Positions 13,955 through 23,254 of a DNA stretch of 64,000 bases are shown here, in pieces. The notes below the pieces were generated by a model that was not told where the DNA came from, searched no databases, and was given only the letters and a program-made list of their open reading frames with translations. Both the position numbers and the translations under genes were made by a program. Position 1 is the first letter of the stretch, and every line of letters begins with the position of its first letter. Source of the stretch: Pseudomonas tolaasii NCPPB 2192 (GTDB taxonomy: Bacteria; Pseudomonadota; Gammaproteobacteria; Pseudomonadales; Pseudomonadaceae). Location of the stretch: NCBI RefSeq assembly GCF_002813445.1, contig NZ_PHHD01000001.1, forward strand, positions 4,216,001 to 4,280,000, given 5' to 3'.

Positions 13955-15231
13955 CCCAGACAATGCTCACTTCATTCAGCGATGCGGAGATTCGCCGCCA
14001 GGCCAGCAACGCAGCAGTCCGCGACTTGCGTGACGCGCGATATCCCGGCGTGTACTTCCGCTTCCATCGAAACCGCGATCGCGGCACTTGGTACCTGGTG
14101 TCGGGCGGCAAGTGGGACAAGATCGCCGCGTTTCCTCAGCTGCCTGCGAAGGGGTTGATCGTCGCGTTGCCGAAGATCCGCGAGCGTTTGGCCGCCGACC
14201 CCAAAGCATCAGCCGCCGCCGGCACGTTGCAGACCGTTGGCGAGCTGCTCGACTGGTTCACCGCCCGCCAAGCCGTTGACCGCAGTCTATCGTCCAAGCG
14301 CCGATCAACTAACACCTCGATCATCTCGTGCCACCTGAAACCACGACTCGGCACCCTAGTGGTGGAGGACGTTGACCGGTCGACGCTCGACAAGCTGGTG
14401 ATGTGGCCGATGCAGGCTGAAATGTCCCTGTCCTACGTCCGTCTGATGTGGGGAGTGCTGGTAGTCGCGTTCCGCCAGGCCGAGAAGCTGCGGCTGATCA
14501 CCGCCAACCCCATCGCCGGCTTCAAGTTCACTGACTTCACCAAGGCCCGAATCCAGCCCAAGCCGTCACGGTTGCGTGCCGTGCAGCTCGAGGAAGTGAT
14601 CTGCGAACTGGCCACCGGCTTCGACCAGCATCCACAGGACTGCATGCTGGCCCTGATGATGTTGTGCCACGGGACCCGCGCCGGCGAGACAAGGCAAGCG
14701 CAGTGGTCCCACTTCACCTTGGGTGAGCAGGGCGAGTGGTTCATTCCCACCGAGAACACCAAGACCCGCTGCGAGCATCACTTGCCGTTGACCCATCAGG
14801 TATGCGCGCTGCTGGAGCGGTATCGGGACTGGCAGTCAGCCAAAGGCTACAAGGGCACCTACGTGTTCCCGGCGCGGGGCCGTGGGCCGATCAGTGACAG
14901 CCAGGCCTGCGCAGTGTTCACCAGGCTGGGCAAGGGTGAGTGGACGAGCCATGACCTGCGCAAAGTGGCCCGGACCGGGTGGACTGACCTGGGCGTCGAC
15001 TTCCTCATCGGCGAGATGCTGGTGAACCACACATTGACCCGCAACGTGCAGACCTACATCCACACCTCGGCTGAGTTGCTCAAGCGCGAGGCATTGGTGA
15101 AGTGGCACGACTGGTTAGACGGGAAGGGTTTTAACCTCATTCACCGCTCGACCATGACTAGAAGCGGAAATTCGCACAATGACGCCGAGGCCTTGAATGG
15201 CGAGGCCTCTAGCCAAATCCAGAAACCATAA
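13951..15231 (+). CDS. Tyrosine recombinase within the replication module
   Basis: 426 residues. Catalytic set visible: Arg243 (HGTRAGE), His334 and Arg337 (SHDLRK), His360 and Tyr369 (NVQTYIH). The N-terminal part holds a DUF4102-like and a core-binding domain. It is co-directional and overlaps the nuclease gene by 4 bases (ATGA), so it is made during early lytic growth rather than beside an att site. It may resolve multimers or act at another site; a second integrase is at 40.7 kb. Confidence 0.85.
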   Translation: MTQTMLTSFSDAEIRRQASNAAVRDLRDARYPGVYFRFHRNRDRGTWYLVSGGKWDKIAAFPQLPAKGLIVALPKIRERLAADPKASAAAGTLQTVGELLDWFTARQAVDRSLSSKRRSTNTSIISCHLKPRLGTLVVEDVDRSTLDKLVMWPMQAEMSLSYVRLMWGVLVVAFRQAEKLRLITANPIAGFKFTDFTKARIQPKPSRLRAVQLEEVICELATGFDQHPQDCMLALMMLCHGTRAGETRQAQWSHFTLGEQGEWFIPTENTKTRCEHHLPLTHQVCALLERYRDWQSAKGYKGTYVFPARGRGPISDSQACAVFTRLGKGEWTSHDLRKVARTGWTDLGVDFLIGEMLVNHTLTRNVQTYIHTSAELLKREALVKWHDWLDGKGFNLIHRSTMTRSGNSHNDAEALNGEASSQIQKP

Positions 15232-15247
15232 AAGGCGAGGTTTAAAA

Positions 15248-15601
15248 ATGGTAAATCAAGCGCAAATTCCCGACCTGGCCAACCTTAAGCGCGTGGCCGA
15301 GGCCGCCGAGAACACGTTTGCTGAGCTGTGCAAATCTGGCGGAGACGAACTTGCAGAGGCCTGGGATAAGGCAGAGTTGGAATTCATGGACGTCGCTAAC
15401 TCGACCGCGGTGCTGGCCCTGATCTCCGAAATCCAGGCTCTGCGCAAGGAGGCCGATAGGTATCGCTGGCTTAGAGATAAAAGCGAATCCGGGCACAGCT
15501 TCTATCTGAGCGTCCCTTTGTGGCTTTCTGGTATCCGCTTTCGGAAAGAAGATGTGGATGCCGGTATCGACACCGCCATGGGCAGCGGTGAGCCGTCATG
15601 A
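15248..15601 (+). CDS. Phage protein with DRYRWLRD motif
   Basis: 117 residues from ATG 15248 with GGCGAGG upstream. The N-terminal half is a coiled-coil-like helix region. The C-terminus carries EADRYRWLRDKS and VDAGIDTAM, a combination found in many phage early proteins of unknown function. It overlaps the next gene by ATGA. Confidence 0.65.
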   Translation: MVNQAQIPDLANLKRVAEAAENTFAELCKSGGDELAEAWDKAELEFMDVANSTAVLALISEIQALRKEADRYRWLRDKSESGHSFYLSVPLWLSGIRFRKEDVDAGIDTAMGSGEPS

Positions 15602-15927
15602 AAGATCAGGTTAAAAAGTCCCTCGGCCCAGCATTCCGCGCCGCCCAGCTCGACCTGGCCAAGTGCCCGGCATGCCGTGGTCGCGCGGTGATCAAGGGCG
15701 TCTTCCATGAACTGGCCTGCGTGCAGTGCAACGCATCGGGCTGGGTCACCGCCGAAACCGGTGAGGCTCTGCCGCTGGAGGTGCTGGTGACGCAGTTGAG
15801 CATTCGTCTCCAGGCCGCTGAGCACCAGATCGCGCAATTCAACTGCTTCAAGCCTGCCAGTGCTGAAGCGCAATACAACGCGAACAACCGCTGCGGCGCC
15901 GGCGGCACCAACTTCACAGGGGATTGA
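15598..15927 (+). CDS. Zinc-ribbon phage protein
   Basis: 109 residues. CPACRG and CVQCNASGW form a DnaJ-like CxxC-x(n)-CxxC zinc-binding unit at about 23-45. A helix and a Gly/Asn-rich tail follow. Placement between replication and antiterminator genes suggests a DNA- or RNA-binding accessory role. Confidence 0.65.
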   Translation: MKDQVKKSLGPAFRAAQLDLAKCPACRGRAVIKGVFHELACVQCNASGWVTAETGEALPLEVLVTQLSIRLQAAEHQIAQFNCFKPASAEAQYNANNRCGAGGTNFTGD

Positions 15928-15930
15928 ACC

Positions 15931-16284
15931 ATGGCCTTCACACCGACATTTAAAGAGCGCACCGCCGAGGATCTGCTGGAGCATTGGGGCCGCTGGGTGG
16001 TCCTTGGATCGGGCGTGTCTTGCTGCGGGTCACGCGAGAACACCGTCCTGTCACCGATGATCACTGATGACGACGCGCTGCTGATTGATGGGCTGATGGG
16101 CCGTCTGCTCAAGCGCTATCCCGAATGCGGCCAGGTGTTGATGAAGTACTACACCACCCGCGACAGTTCGCTGATGGAGGTTGGCAAGAAAATGGGCTTC
16201 GGCGAAGAGAAGACGCGTGGACTTTGGAAGGCCGGTATTGCCTGGATTGATGGGGCTTTAGATATCCGGCGTCAGGCAGCTTGA
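15931..16284 (+). CDS. Antiterminator Q-like protein
   Basis: 117 residues. The sequence around SRENTVLSPMITDDDALLID and the segment GQVLMKYYTTRDSSLMEVGK, then a helical end, resembles small phage antitermination proteins of the Q group. It is the last early gene and is followed by a strong terminator and then the late genes, the expected setting for Q-controlled read-through. Confidence 0.7.
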   Translation: MAFTPTFKERTAEDLLEHWGRWVVLGSGVSCCGSRENTVLSPMITDDDALLIDGLMGRLLKRYPECGQVLMKYYTTRDSSLMEVGKKMGFGEEKTRGLWKAGIAWIDGALDIRRQAA

Positions 16285-16335
16285 CAGCCCCGGTCCCTTC
16301 ATATAGATTTCAGTTACTTTGCGGTTTTTCCGCGA

Positions 16336-16365
16336 GCAAAGCCCGACCTTAGAGTTGGGCTTTTT
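16336..16365 (+). terminator. Terminator before the late region
   Basis: AAGCCCGA-N8-TTGGGCTT followed by TTTTT. It probably corresponds to the tR'-like terminator that Q modification overcomes. The late promoter should lie in 16,285-16,335. Confidence 0.75.
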
Positions 16366-16460
16366 GCTTTCTGCTAACAGGCTGTGTTCCATCGCTCCTA
16401 ATCATGCGACGAGGTGTGTATCTTCAGCACTTAGCATGTTTGCTATCTTGAGGGGCGAAA

Positions 16461-16751
16461 ATGGAAATTGATTGGGCGTTGAGTAGGACGATTCTCTCCG
16501 GGCTAAACGATTTAGTCCCTGGCACAAGGCAGGATATTGACTCCGGCGGCTTGTACAATGAGCTCAAGGCCAGAGGCGTCAAGTTCGGCTTGACAGCGCA
16601 TTACCTGCTGACCGTTGATTATCTGGTTAAAGCCGGTTACATCGACGCAGCAGGCTCGGTTGGGGAGGAGGACGGGTTTCCTCATCCGCATTACCTTATG
16701 AATGGGTTGACCCAGTCAGGTAAGGAAAAATTGAAGTCACTGCATAACTGA
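16461..16751 (+). CDS. Small winged-helix-like protein (YjcQ/DUF2513-like), moron candidate
   Basis: 96 residues. The pattern LTAHYLLTVDYLVKAGYIDA, then LTQSGKEKLKSL at the C-terminus, resembles YjcQ/DUF2513 winged-helix proteins. It is isolated between two rho-independent terminators, so it is an independent transcription unit at the start of the late region. This is a typical place for a moron. The exact family is uncertain. Confidence 0.6.
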   Translation: MEIDWALSRTILSGLNDLVPGTRQDIDSGGLYNELKARGVKFGLTAHYLLTVDYLVKAGYIDAAGSVGEEDGFPHPHYLMNGLTQSGKEKLKSLHN

Positions 16752-16774
16752 AGAGCGAGTCAACCAAACACCAG

Positions 16775-16800
16775 AGCCTCGGCAATTGCCGGGGCTTTTT
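16775..16800 (+). terminator. Terminator after the 16461 gene
   Basis: GCCTCGGC-AATT-GCCGGGGC followed by TTTTT. Confidence 0.75.
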
Positions 16801-16886
16801 CGTTTTCAGCTCCACCACCGCATTGCTCCGAGCTGGGAGTGTTGCTGGAGCTGATCTATTCACTCCCCGAAAGGGAGGAACCTGAG

Positions 16887-17216
16887 ATGCCGAACATGCC
16901 AGATAAGCCAGACACCTGGGCATTGATGCTTGCGTGGCTGAGCCAGCATGCGCCGATCCTTTACCCGGCGGGGCTGTCCTTCGCCATGGCCGTGTTGCGC
17001 ATCACCTACGGTGGTGGGTCGCGTCGCCAGATGCTGCTGGAAGGCGTGCTATGCGGTGGCCTGACCCTGACCATCATCAGCGGCCTGGAGTTCTTCGGGT
17101 TGCCGCAAAGCATGGCCACCTTCGTCGGTGGTTGGGTTGGCTTCCTCGGTGTTGAGAAGATTCGGTCGATTGCTGATCGGGTCACAGACTTCAAACTGCC
17201 GACCAGGACGCCATGA
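16887..17216 (+). CDS. Holin (lambda-type phage holin)
   Basis: 109 residues from ATG 16887 with GGGAGG upstream. Three hydrophobic segments (about 14-33, 42-62 and 66-85) and a charged C-terminus. WALMLAWLSQHAPILYPAGL and RQMLLEGVLCGGLTLTIISG match the phage holin family 3. It should form the membrane lesion that releases the endolysin. Here it lies ahead of the packaging genes, away from the endolysin at 37.6 kb. Confidence 0.8.
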   Translation: MPNMPDKPDTWALMLAWLSQHAPILYPAGLSFAMAVLRITYGGGSRRQMLLEGVLCGGLTLTIISGLEFFGLPQSMATFVGGWVGFLGVEKIRSIADRVTDFKLPTRTP

Positions 17217-17217
17217 G

Positions 17218-17613
17218 ATGCCGTTGAGGCCGAAGAAGCCGTGCAACGCCCAAGGCTGCAGCGTGTTGACCCGAAACCCACGCTACTGCGACGACCACGC
17301 AGACATCGGCAAGAGCGCTGAGGCCAAGCGCCGCGAGCGGCAGCGCGAGACCAGCGCTCAGCGTGGGTACAGCTACAAGTGGCAGCAGGCCCGCAAGGCT
17401 TACCTGGCCAAGCACCCGCTTTGTGCTGAGTGCGAGCGGCAGGGCTTGGTGGTCGCGGCCACTGATCTTGACCACATCGTTCCTCACAAAGGTGACAAGG
17501 CCGTGTTCTGGGACAGCTCGAACTGGCAAGCCCTTTGTCATCCCTGTCACAGCAGGAAGACGGCGTCCGAGGACGGCGGCTGGGGCAATCCATCGAGAAA
17601 TCGTTCGAATTGA
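17218..17613 (+). CDS. HNH endonuclease
   Basis: 131 residues. Zinc Cys pairs (CNAQGC, CAEC and CHPC) and the HNH core LDHIVPHKGD, then NWQALCHPCH, are intact. HNH proteins next to small terminase are required for cos-specific cutting in HK97-like phages such as phi-SLT and HK97 gp74. It follows the holin stop by one base. Confidence 0.85.
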   Translation: MPLRPKKPCNAQGCSVLTRNPRYCDDHADIGKSAEAKRRERQRETSAQRGYSYKWQQARKAYLAKHPLCAECERQGLVVAATDLDHIVPHKGDKAVFWDSSNWQALCHPCHSRKTASEDGGWGNPSRNRSN

Positions 17614-17748
17614 CCGATTCGAGCGCTGTAATGAGGTTGATTCTCAATAAGGGAGGGGGAGGGTCAAAAGTCCCGACTTTTGGTGAGCTAGACCGTCCCC
17701 TTGGCCTTTCTCTTACACCCGCGAAATTAAAAATTCAGGAGTTGCGCG
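17614..17748. other. Probable cos/packaging region
   Basis: This non-coding gap between HNH and small terminase contains AAGGGAGGGGGAGGGTCAAA and a short inverted repeat (AAAAGT-CCCG-ACTTTT, about 17,666-17,681). In HK97-like phages the cos site lies in this interval. The cut positions cannot be fixed by eye. Confidence 0.45.
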
Positions 17749-18234
17749 ATGGGAGGCACCGCCACGGTCGCCGGCCGTGGTCGCAAACCCAAGCCGACGG
17801 CCCAGAAAAAACTTGCTGGGAACCCCGGAAAGCGGGCACTCAATCATGATGAGCCTCAGTTCACCGCCGTCACAAACATCGACCCGCCGGACTGGCTGAG
17901 CGAGCGCGCGGCCACCATGTGGAAGATGCTTATTCCTGAATTACTCCGGGAAAAAGTTGTTGCGCTTACCGATTTGCACAACGTTGAGGCGTTCTGTTCC
18001 GCCTATGACAAGTGGCGCATGTCCGAAGAGGCCGTCCAGAAATTCGGGATCGTCGTGGCTTCTGCCCAGGGCAGCCCTATGAAGAACCCCGCACTTACTG
18101 CGGCGAACGAATCGATGCGCCAACTGGTCACCTTTGGCTCACTGCTCGGCCTCGATCCGGCGAGCCGGACGCGGATCATCGGCGGCAACAAGCAAGCCTC
18201 AACCAATGAGTTCGCTCAACTACTGAGTTCCTAA
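17749..18234 (+). CDS. terS: Terminase small subunit, P27 family
   Basis: 161 residues. The basic N-terminus GRGRKPKPTAQKKLAGNPGK and the helical core LHNVEAFCSAYDKWRMSEEA, then the conserved end PASRTRI, match phage P27-type small terminases. It recognises the packaging site and passes DNA to the large subunit, whose start overlaps its stop (TAATG). Confidence 0.9.
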   Translation: MGGTATVAGRGRKPKPTAQKKLAGNPGKRALNHDEPQFTAVTNIDPPDWLSERAATMWKMLIPELLREKVVALTDLHNVEAFCSAYDKWRMSEEAVQKFGIVVASAQGSPMKNPALTAANESMRQLVTFGSLLGLDPASRTRIIGGNKQASTNEFAQLLSS

Positions 18235-19961
18235 TGACCAAAGCCCCGCACGCCAACGTCGACAAGGCAATGGCTTGGGGGCGGTCCGTTCTTCGTGGGA
18301 AGGTGCCGGCCTGCCGCTACATTCACCAGGCCGTGCAGCGCCACTTCGACGATGTGGCGGCCAGCCGCAAGCGAGGCTTTCGCTTCAAGTTTGACCTGGC
18401 CAAGGCCGAGAAGAAGCTGAAGCTCATTCAACTGCTGCCCCATACAAAGGGCGAGTGGGCATTCAAGCGACAGCTCATTACCCTTGAGGGGTGGCAGTTG
18501 TTTGGCCTGGCAGTGACGTTCGGATGGGTCAAGAAAAAGGGGGGCCACCGAAGGTTCCGCGAAAGCTATTGGGAAGTACCGCGTAAGAACGGCAAGTCTG
18601 TTGTTGCTGGCGGCGTAGGCATCAGCATGTTCGTGGCTGACGGTGAGTTTGGCGCCGAGGTTTACTCCGGTGCGACCACTGAGAAGCAAGCCTGGGAAGT
18701 TTTCCGACCGGCGAAGCTGATGGTCACCAAATCGCCAATGCTGGTGCAGGCTGCCGGCATTGAGGTGAACGCCTCGAACATGAACATCCCGTCGGACTTC
18801 AGCCGCTTCGAGCCGCTGATTGGCAACCCGGGCGACGGCGCCTCACCGAGTTGCGCCATTGTCGACGAATACCACGAGCACCCAACGTCGGCTCAGTACG
18901 ACACCATGCTCACGGGCATGGGTGCCCGCCGCCAACCGCTGATGTTCATCATCACCACCGCCGGCGCCGACATCGAGGGGCCGTGCTACGACAAGCGGCG
19001 CCAGGTGATCGAGATGCTCGAAGGCACCGTGCCTGACGAGGAACTTTTCGGATGGATCTGGACGCTGGATGAAGGTGATGACTGGACTGATCCGAAGATG
19101 TTGGCCAAGGCTAACCCGAACCATGGGGTCTCAGTGTTCCAGGAGTACCTGGAGAGCCAGCAAGCCCGTGCAATTCGCTCGGCCCGATTCACCAACACCT
19201 TCAAGACAAAGCACCTCAACCTCTGGGTGAGCGCGAAGTCCGGCTTCTTCAACATGGAAAGCTGGAAGGCCTGCGAGGATACCTCGCTGACCTTGGAGCA
19301 GTTCGAGGGACAAGAATGGATCGCTGGCTTCGACCTGGCACGCAAGCTCGACATGAACTCGAGGGCCAGGCTGTTCTGGCGCGTTATCGATGGCAAGGTC
19401 CATTACTACAGCGTTGCGCCGAAGTTTTGGGTTCCGTACGACACCGCATTCGATACCGATAACAAGAGGATGTCCGAGCGGTTTCAGGCGTGGATTCACT
19501 CAAAGCATCTGGCTGTGACAGACGGTGCGGAGGTCGACTACCGCGAGATCCTTGAGGACACCAAGGAGGCGAATCATCTCGCCCCGATTCGCGAGTGCCC
19601 TATTGATCCGCACGGTGCGACAGGTCTCAGCCATGACCTTGATGACGAAGGTTTTGAGCCGGTCACCATCACGCAAAACTACACCAACATGTCCGATCCG
19701 ATGAAGGAGTTGGAGGCCGCTATTGAGGCTGGCCGATTCCACCACGACGGCAATCCAATCATGACCTGGTGCATCGGAAACGTGATCGGCAAAAACTTGC
19801 CAGGCAACGACGATGTCGTGCGCCCGATCAAGCAGGGAGACGACAACAAAATCGACGGCGCGGTGGCGTTGATCATGACTATCGGTCGAGTTCTGGCAAA
19901 CCTTCACCCCGATGACACCCTCTCTGACCACATCACTAAACACGGAATTCGAACCCTATGA
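18234..19961 (+). CDS. terL: Terminase large subunit
   Basis: 575 residues. ATPase part: Walker A-like VPRKNGKS and Walker B CAIVDEYHEH with the coupling motif MFIITTAG. Nuclease part: GFDLARKLDMNS supplies metal-binding Asp, and NKIDGAVALIM is the C-terminal Asp motif of the Terminase_1 family. It pumps DNA into the prohead and cuts it. Full length for the family. Confidence 0.95.
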   Translation: MTKAPHANVDKAMAWGRSVLRGKVPACRYIHQAVQRHFDDVAASRKRGFRFKFDLAKAEKKLKLIQLLPHTKGEWAFKRQLITLEGWQLFGLAVTFGWVKKKGGHRRFRESYWEVPRKNGKSVVAGGVGISMFVADGEFGAEVYSGATTEKQAWEVFRPAKLMVTKSPMLVQAAGIEVNASNMNIPSDFSRFEPLIGNPGDGASPSCAIVDEYHEHPTSAQYDTMLTGMGARRQPLMFIITTAGADIEGPCYDKRRQVIEMLEGTVPDEELFGWIWTLDEGDDWTDPKMLAKANPNHGVSVFQEYLESQQARAIRSARFTNTFKTKHLNLWVSAKSGFFNMESWKACEDTSLTLEQFEGQEWIAGFDLARKLDMNSRARLFWRVIDGKVHYYSVAPKFWVPYDTAFDTDNKRMSERFQAWIHSKHLAVTDGAEVDYREILEDTKEANHLAPIRECPIDPHGATGLSHDLDDEGFEPVTITQNYTNMSDPMKELEAAIEAGRFHHDGNPIMTWCIGNVIGKNLPGNDDVVRPIKQGDDNKIDGAVALIMTIGRVLANLHPDDTLSDHITKHGIRTL

Positions 19962-20149
19962 CCGACGAAATCAAGTCGCCAAAGCTGGAGGCGCTGAAAG
20001 AGGCTTTCCCCGATCTCGTCGGCGTCCTGGGTTTGGCTTTGCTGACGCGCGGCCTTTGGGCATGGATGGGTGAGCCACTCGCCTTAACAGTCTGCGGAGC
20101 GCTGTTGGTCACCCTGTCCGTGTACTCGATTGTACGAGGTGGCCGCTGA
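19958..20149 (+). CDS. Small membrane protein in the head operon
   Basis: 63 residues with two hydrophobic segments (about 20-36 and 38-57). It overlaps terL by ATGA and portal by one base, so it is translationally coupled. Small hydrophobic proteins occur at this position in HK97-like phages; function unknown. Confidence 0.65.
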   Translation: MTDEIKSPKLEALKEAFPDLVGVLGLALLTRGLWAWMGEPLALTVCGALLVTLSVYSIVRGGR

Positions 20150-21360
20150 TGCTCCGCGCACTCCTTGGAAGGAAAGGCGGCACCCAGATCATTGATACGC
20201 CGGAGAAGCTGGCCCAGGCATTGGGCGCAGGCTACGAGAGCAATGCCGGCCAGCGCGTGACCACCACCAGCGCCATGCAACAATTGGTTGTATTCAACTG
20301 CGTGCGGGTGCTGGCCGAGTCGATGGGCATGCTGCCTTGCCGGCTGCTAAAGCAAACCGGTCGGGTCCGACTGCCGGCGACGGCTCACCGGCTCTATCCG
20401 CTGATTACCATGGCCCCCAACAGCTACATGACCGCCCAGGAGTTCTGGGAAATGCTGGTGGCGTGCCTGTGTCTTCGTGGCAACTTCTTCGCCTACAAGG
20501 TGAAGGCTTTGGGCAATGTGGTCGAGCTGCTACCGCTCAACCCGGACATCGTCACGCCTAAGCTCAAGGACGACTGGACAGTTGAGTACACCGTCAATTT
20601 CAAATCGGGTACGAAAACGCTAACCCAGGATGAAATATGGCATGTGCGGTTATTCACGCTGGACGGGCTCAACGGGCTAAACCCCATCGCATACGCTCGC
20701 CAGGCGCTGGGCCTGGGCCAGGCGATGGACGCCCACGCCGCCAAGCTTTTTACGAATGGCGCTGTGACTAGCGGTGTTTTGCGGACTGAGCAGCAGCTTA
20801 CCGACGAAGCCTTTGGCCGGCTCAAGACGGAGTTTCAAGGCGAACACATGGGTGTGGCCAATGCCTACAAACCCATGATTCTGGAGATGGGCCTGGACTG
20901 GAAACCGATCAGCCTGAACGCCCAAGACACCCAGTTCATCGAATCCAAAAAGCTGACCGAGTCCCAGATATGCGGTTTGTTCCGTGTGCCGCCACACCTG
21001 GTGGCCAGTATGGAAAAGATGACGCTAAACAACATCGAACACATGGGCATGAGCTTTGTGAATTACTCACTGGTTCCGATCATGACCCGCATCGAGCACC
21101 GCATTCAGGTGGGCTTGCTCAACGAGAAAGACCGCCTGACTCACTATGCCAAGTTCAACGCGGGCGCCCTCATGCGAGGCGACCTGAAGGGGCGTTACGA
21201 GTCCTACGGAAAAGGTATTCAGTGGGGAATATTGAGCCCTAACGACTGCCGTGAACTGGAAGACGAAAACCCCCGCGAAGGCGGCGACATCTACCTCACC
21301 CCAATGAACATGACCACCAATCCAGAGGCTGCCGACGATGCAGACAAAACAGCGCCTTGA
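20149..21360 (+). CDS. Portal protein, HK97 family
   Basis: 403 residues. Typical features: the N-terminal serine/threonine-rich start (VTTTSAMQQLVVFNCVRVLA), the central GLNGLNPIAYARQALGLG and the C-terminal PPHLVASMEKMTLNNIEHMG. It forms the dodecameric DNA channel at one capsid vertex. Its end overlaps the protease gene by 23 bases, as is common. Confidence 0.95.
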   Translation: MLRALLGRKGGTQIIDTPEKLAQALGAGYESNAGQRVTTTSAMQQLVVFNCVRVLAESMGMLPCRLLKQTGRVRLPATAHRLYPLITMAPNSYMTAQEFWEMLVACLCLRGNFFAYKVKALGNVVELLPLNPDIVTPKLKDDWTVEYTVNFKSGTKTLTQDEIWHVRLFTLDGLNGLNPIAYARQALGLGQAMDAHAAKLFTNGAVTSGVLRTEQQLTDEAFGRLKTEFQGEHMGVANAYKPMILEMGLDWKPISLNAQDTQFIESKKLTESQICGLFRVPPHLVASMEKMTLNNIEHMGMSFVNYSLVPIMTRIEHRIQVGLLNEKDRLTHYAKFNAGALMRGDLKGRYESYGKGIQWGILSPNDCRELEDENPREGGDIYLTPMNMTTNPEAADDADKTAP

Positions 21361-21997
21361 CGTGCCGCTGACCATTAAGTCGGTCAGCGACAGCGGCGAG
21401 TTCGAAGGCTACGGCTCAGTGTTCGGCGTCGTGGACAGCTACAGCGATGTAGTTGTCCGTGGTGCATTTGCGGCAAGCCTCGCCAGGTGGAAGGAAAAAG
21501 GGCGCCTCCCGGCAATGCTCTGGCAGCACCAAATGAGCGAGCCGATCGGCGTTTACACCGAGATGCGCGAGGACGACGTTGGACTGTACGTAAAGGGTCG
21601 CCTCCTGGTTGAGGCGGATCCGCTCGCCAAGCGTGCGCACGGACACATGAAAGCAGGAAGTCTCACCGGGCTGTCCATCGGCTACATGCTTGAGGACGGC
21701 GGTTACGACTACGACAAAGAAAAGGGAATCTGGCTGCTGAAGGCAATCGACCTGTGGGAAGTATCCCCGGTCACCTTCCCGGCCAACGACGAGGCCCGGA
21801 TCACTGATGTGAAATCTCTGCTGGCCCGCGGCGAAACACCGCCGCCCAGCAAAGTGGAGCGAGCCCTTCGAGAGGTTGGGTTTTCTGGCTCCCAAGCCAA
21901 GGCCTTTATGGCCAAGGGCTACGGCGCAGTTTCACCGCGAGAGGCGGATGCCGACGAAGCAATGCAATCACTCAAATCACTGTTGACCCGCATTTAA
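21338..21997 (+). CDS. Prohead protease, HK97 family (peptidase S78)
   Basis: 219 residues. The catalytic histidine in MLWQHQMSEP (about 61-70) and the serine in LTGLSIGYML (about 109) are both present. It cleaves the capsid delta domain during maturation. The Glu/Asp-rich C-terminus is removed in related phages. Confidence 0.92.
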   Translation: MQTKQRLDVPLTIKSVSDSGEFEGYGSVFGVVDSYSDVVVRGAFAASLARWKEKGRLPAMLWQHQMSEPIGVYTEMREDDVGLYVKGRLLVEADPLAKRAHGHMKAGSLTGLSIGYMLEDGGYDYDKEKGIWLLKAIDLWEVSPVTFPANDEARITDVKSLLARGETPPPSKVERALREVGFSGSQAKAFMAKGYGAVSPREADADEAMQSLKSLLTRI

Positions 21998-22007
21998 GGA
22001 GCCTCTC

Positions 22008-23213
22008 ATGGCTGTTGAAAAGAAAGATATCGATGACGTCGCCGAAGCCCTGGGCAAGAAGTTCGACGAATTTAAAAAGACCAATGACAAGCGCATTGAT
22101 GGCCTGGAAGAAGAAAAGGGCAAGCTGTCCGGCCAGGTCGATACGCTCAACGAAAAGCTGAGTGATCTGGATGTGTTGAAGAGCAACTTGGAAAAAGAGT
22201 TGCTGTCCCTCAAGCGTCCTGACGGTACCGGCACCAAGGCCGCCAGTGAGCATAAGACCGCATTCATGCAGTTCGTGCGCAAGGGTATCGAGACTGGTCT
22301 GGGCGAGCTGCAGGCCAAGGCATTGCAGGTCGGCGTTGATGCAGATGGCGGCTTCGCAGTGCCCGAAGAGCTTGACCGCAGCATCATCGAACTGCTGCGC
22401 GACACCTCGCCTATGCGCCAGGTCTGCAACCAGATCACCGTTGGCAGTCCGGACTACAAGCGTCTGGTGAACCTCGGCGGTAACGGCGCGGGCTGGGTGG
22501 GTGAAACCGATGCTCGTCCGGCAACCAACACTCCAAAACTGGGCAACATCTCTGCGTTTATGGGGGAACTGTACGCCAACCCACAAGCCACTCAGACCAG
22601 CCTTGACGACATCTTCTTCGATGCCGAGGGCTGGTTGAATGGCGAGGTTGCTCGCGACTTCGCTGAGAAGGAAGGCAATGCTTTCCTGAAAGGCGATGGC
22701 GTCAACAAGCCGAAAGGTCTGCTGGCTTATGGTCTGGACGTGAAAGACGACGACGCTCGCGCCTTCGGCGTCCTGCAAAAGCTCTTGAGCGGCACCGCCG
22801 GTGCGATTACTGGTGACAGCCTGATCAACCTGATTCACGCCCTCAAGGCTGGCTATCGCGCCAATGGCACCTGGATGATGGGCAACCTGACTGTTGCCTA
22901 CGTCCGCAAGCTGAAGGACAGCGAGGGCAACTACCTGTGGCGCCCTGGCCTGGAAGCGGGCGCACCTTCGGTCCTGCTGGGGTACGGCATCACCGAAAAC
23001 GAAGACATGCCGGATGTCGCCGCCGATGCCAATGCCATTGCATTCGGTGACTTCAAGCGCGCCTACACCGTGGTGGACCGTATCGGCACCCGCGTGCTGC
23101 GCGACCCCTACACCAACAAGCCATTCGTTGGCTTCTACACCACCAAGCGCGTCGGCGGCATGCTGGTCGACTCCCAGGCCGTGAAGATTCTCACCCTGAG
23201 CGCCGCTGCCTAA
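22008..23213 (+). CDS. Major capsid protein, HK97 gp5-like
   Basis: 401 residues. Residues 1-100 are a coiled-coil scaffold-like delta domain (DDVAEALGKKFDEFKKTNDK). The HK97 fold follows (GGFAVPEELDRSIIELLRDT, then GNAFLKGDGVNKPKGLLAYG and the C-terminal IAFGDFKRAYTVVDRIGTRV). Processing should occur close to residue 95-105. The major structural head gene. Confidence 0.95.
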   Translation: MAVEKKDIDDVAEALGKKFDEFKKTNDKRIDGLEEEKGKLSGQVDTLNEKLSDLDVLKSNLEKELLSLKRPDGTGTKAASEHKTAFMQFVRKGIETGLGELQAKALQVGVDADGGFAVPEELDRSIIELLRDTSPMRQVCNQITVGSPDYKRLVNLGGNGAGWVGETDARPATNTPKLGNISAFMGELYANPQATQTSLDDIFFDAEGWLNGEVARDFAEKEGNAFLKGDGVNKPKGLLAYGLDVKDDDARAFGVLQKLLSGTAGAITGDSLINLIHALKAGYRANGTWMMGNLTVAYVRKLKDSEGNYLWRPGLEAGAPSVLLGYGITENEDMPDVAADANAIAFGDFKRAYTVVDRIGTRVLRDPYTNKPFVGFYTTKRVGGMLVDSQAVKILTLSAAA

Positions 23214-23254
23214 ATGGGCGGGCGCCTACGGGCGCCCAGCCTGCTGGAGGATTT

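Noticed and set aside
17614..17748. Small RNA or additional gene before terS
   Set aside because: No start with ribosome site and no terminator; the position fits cos better.
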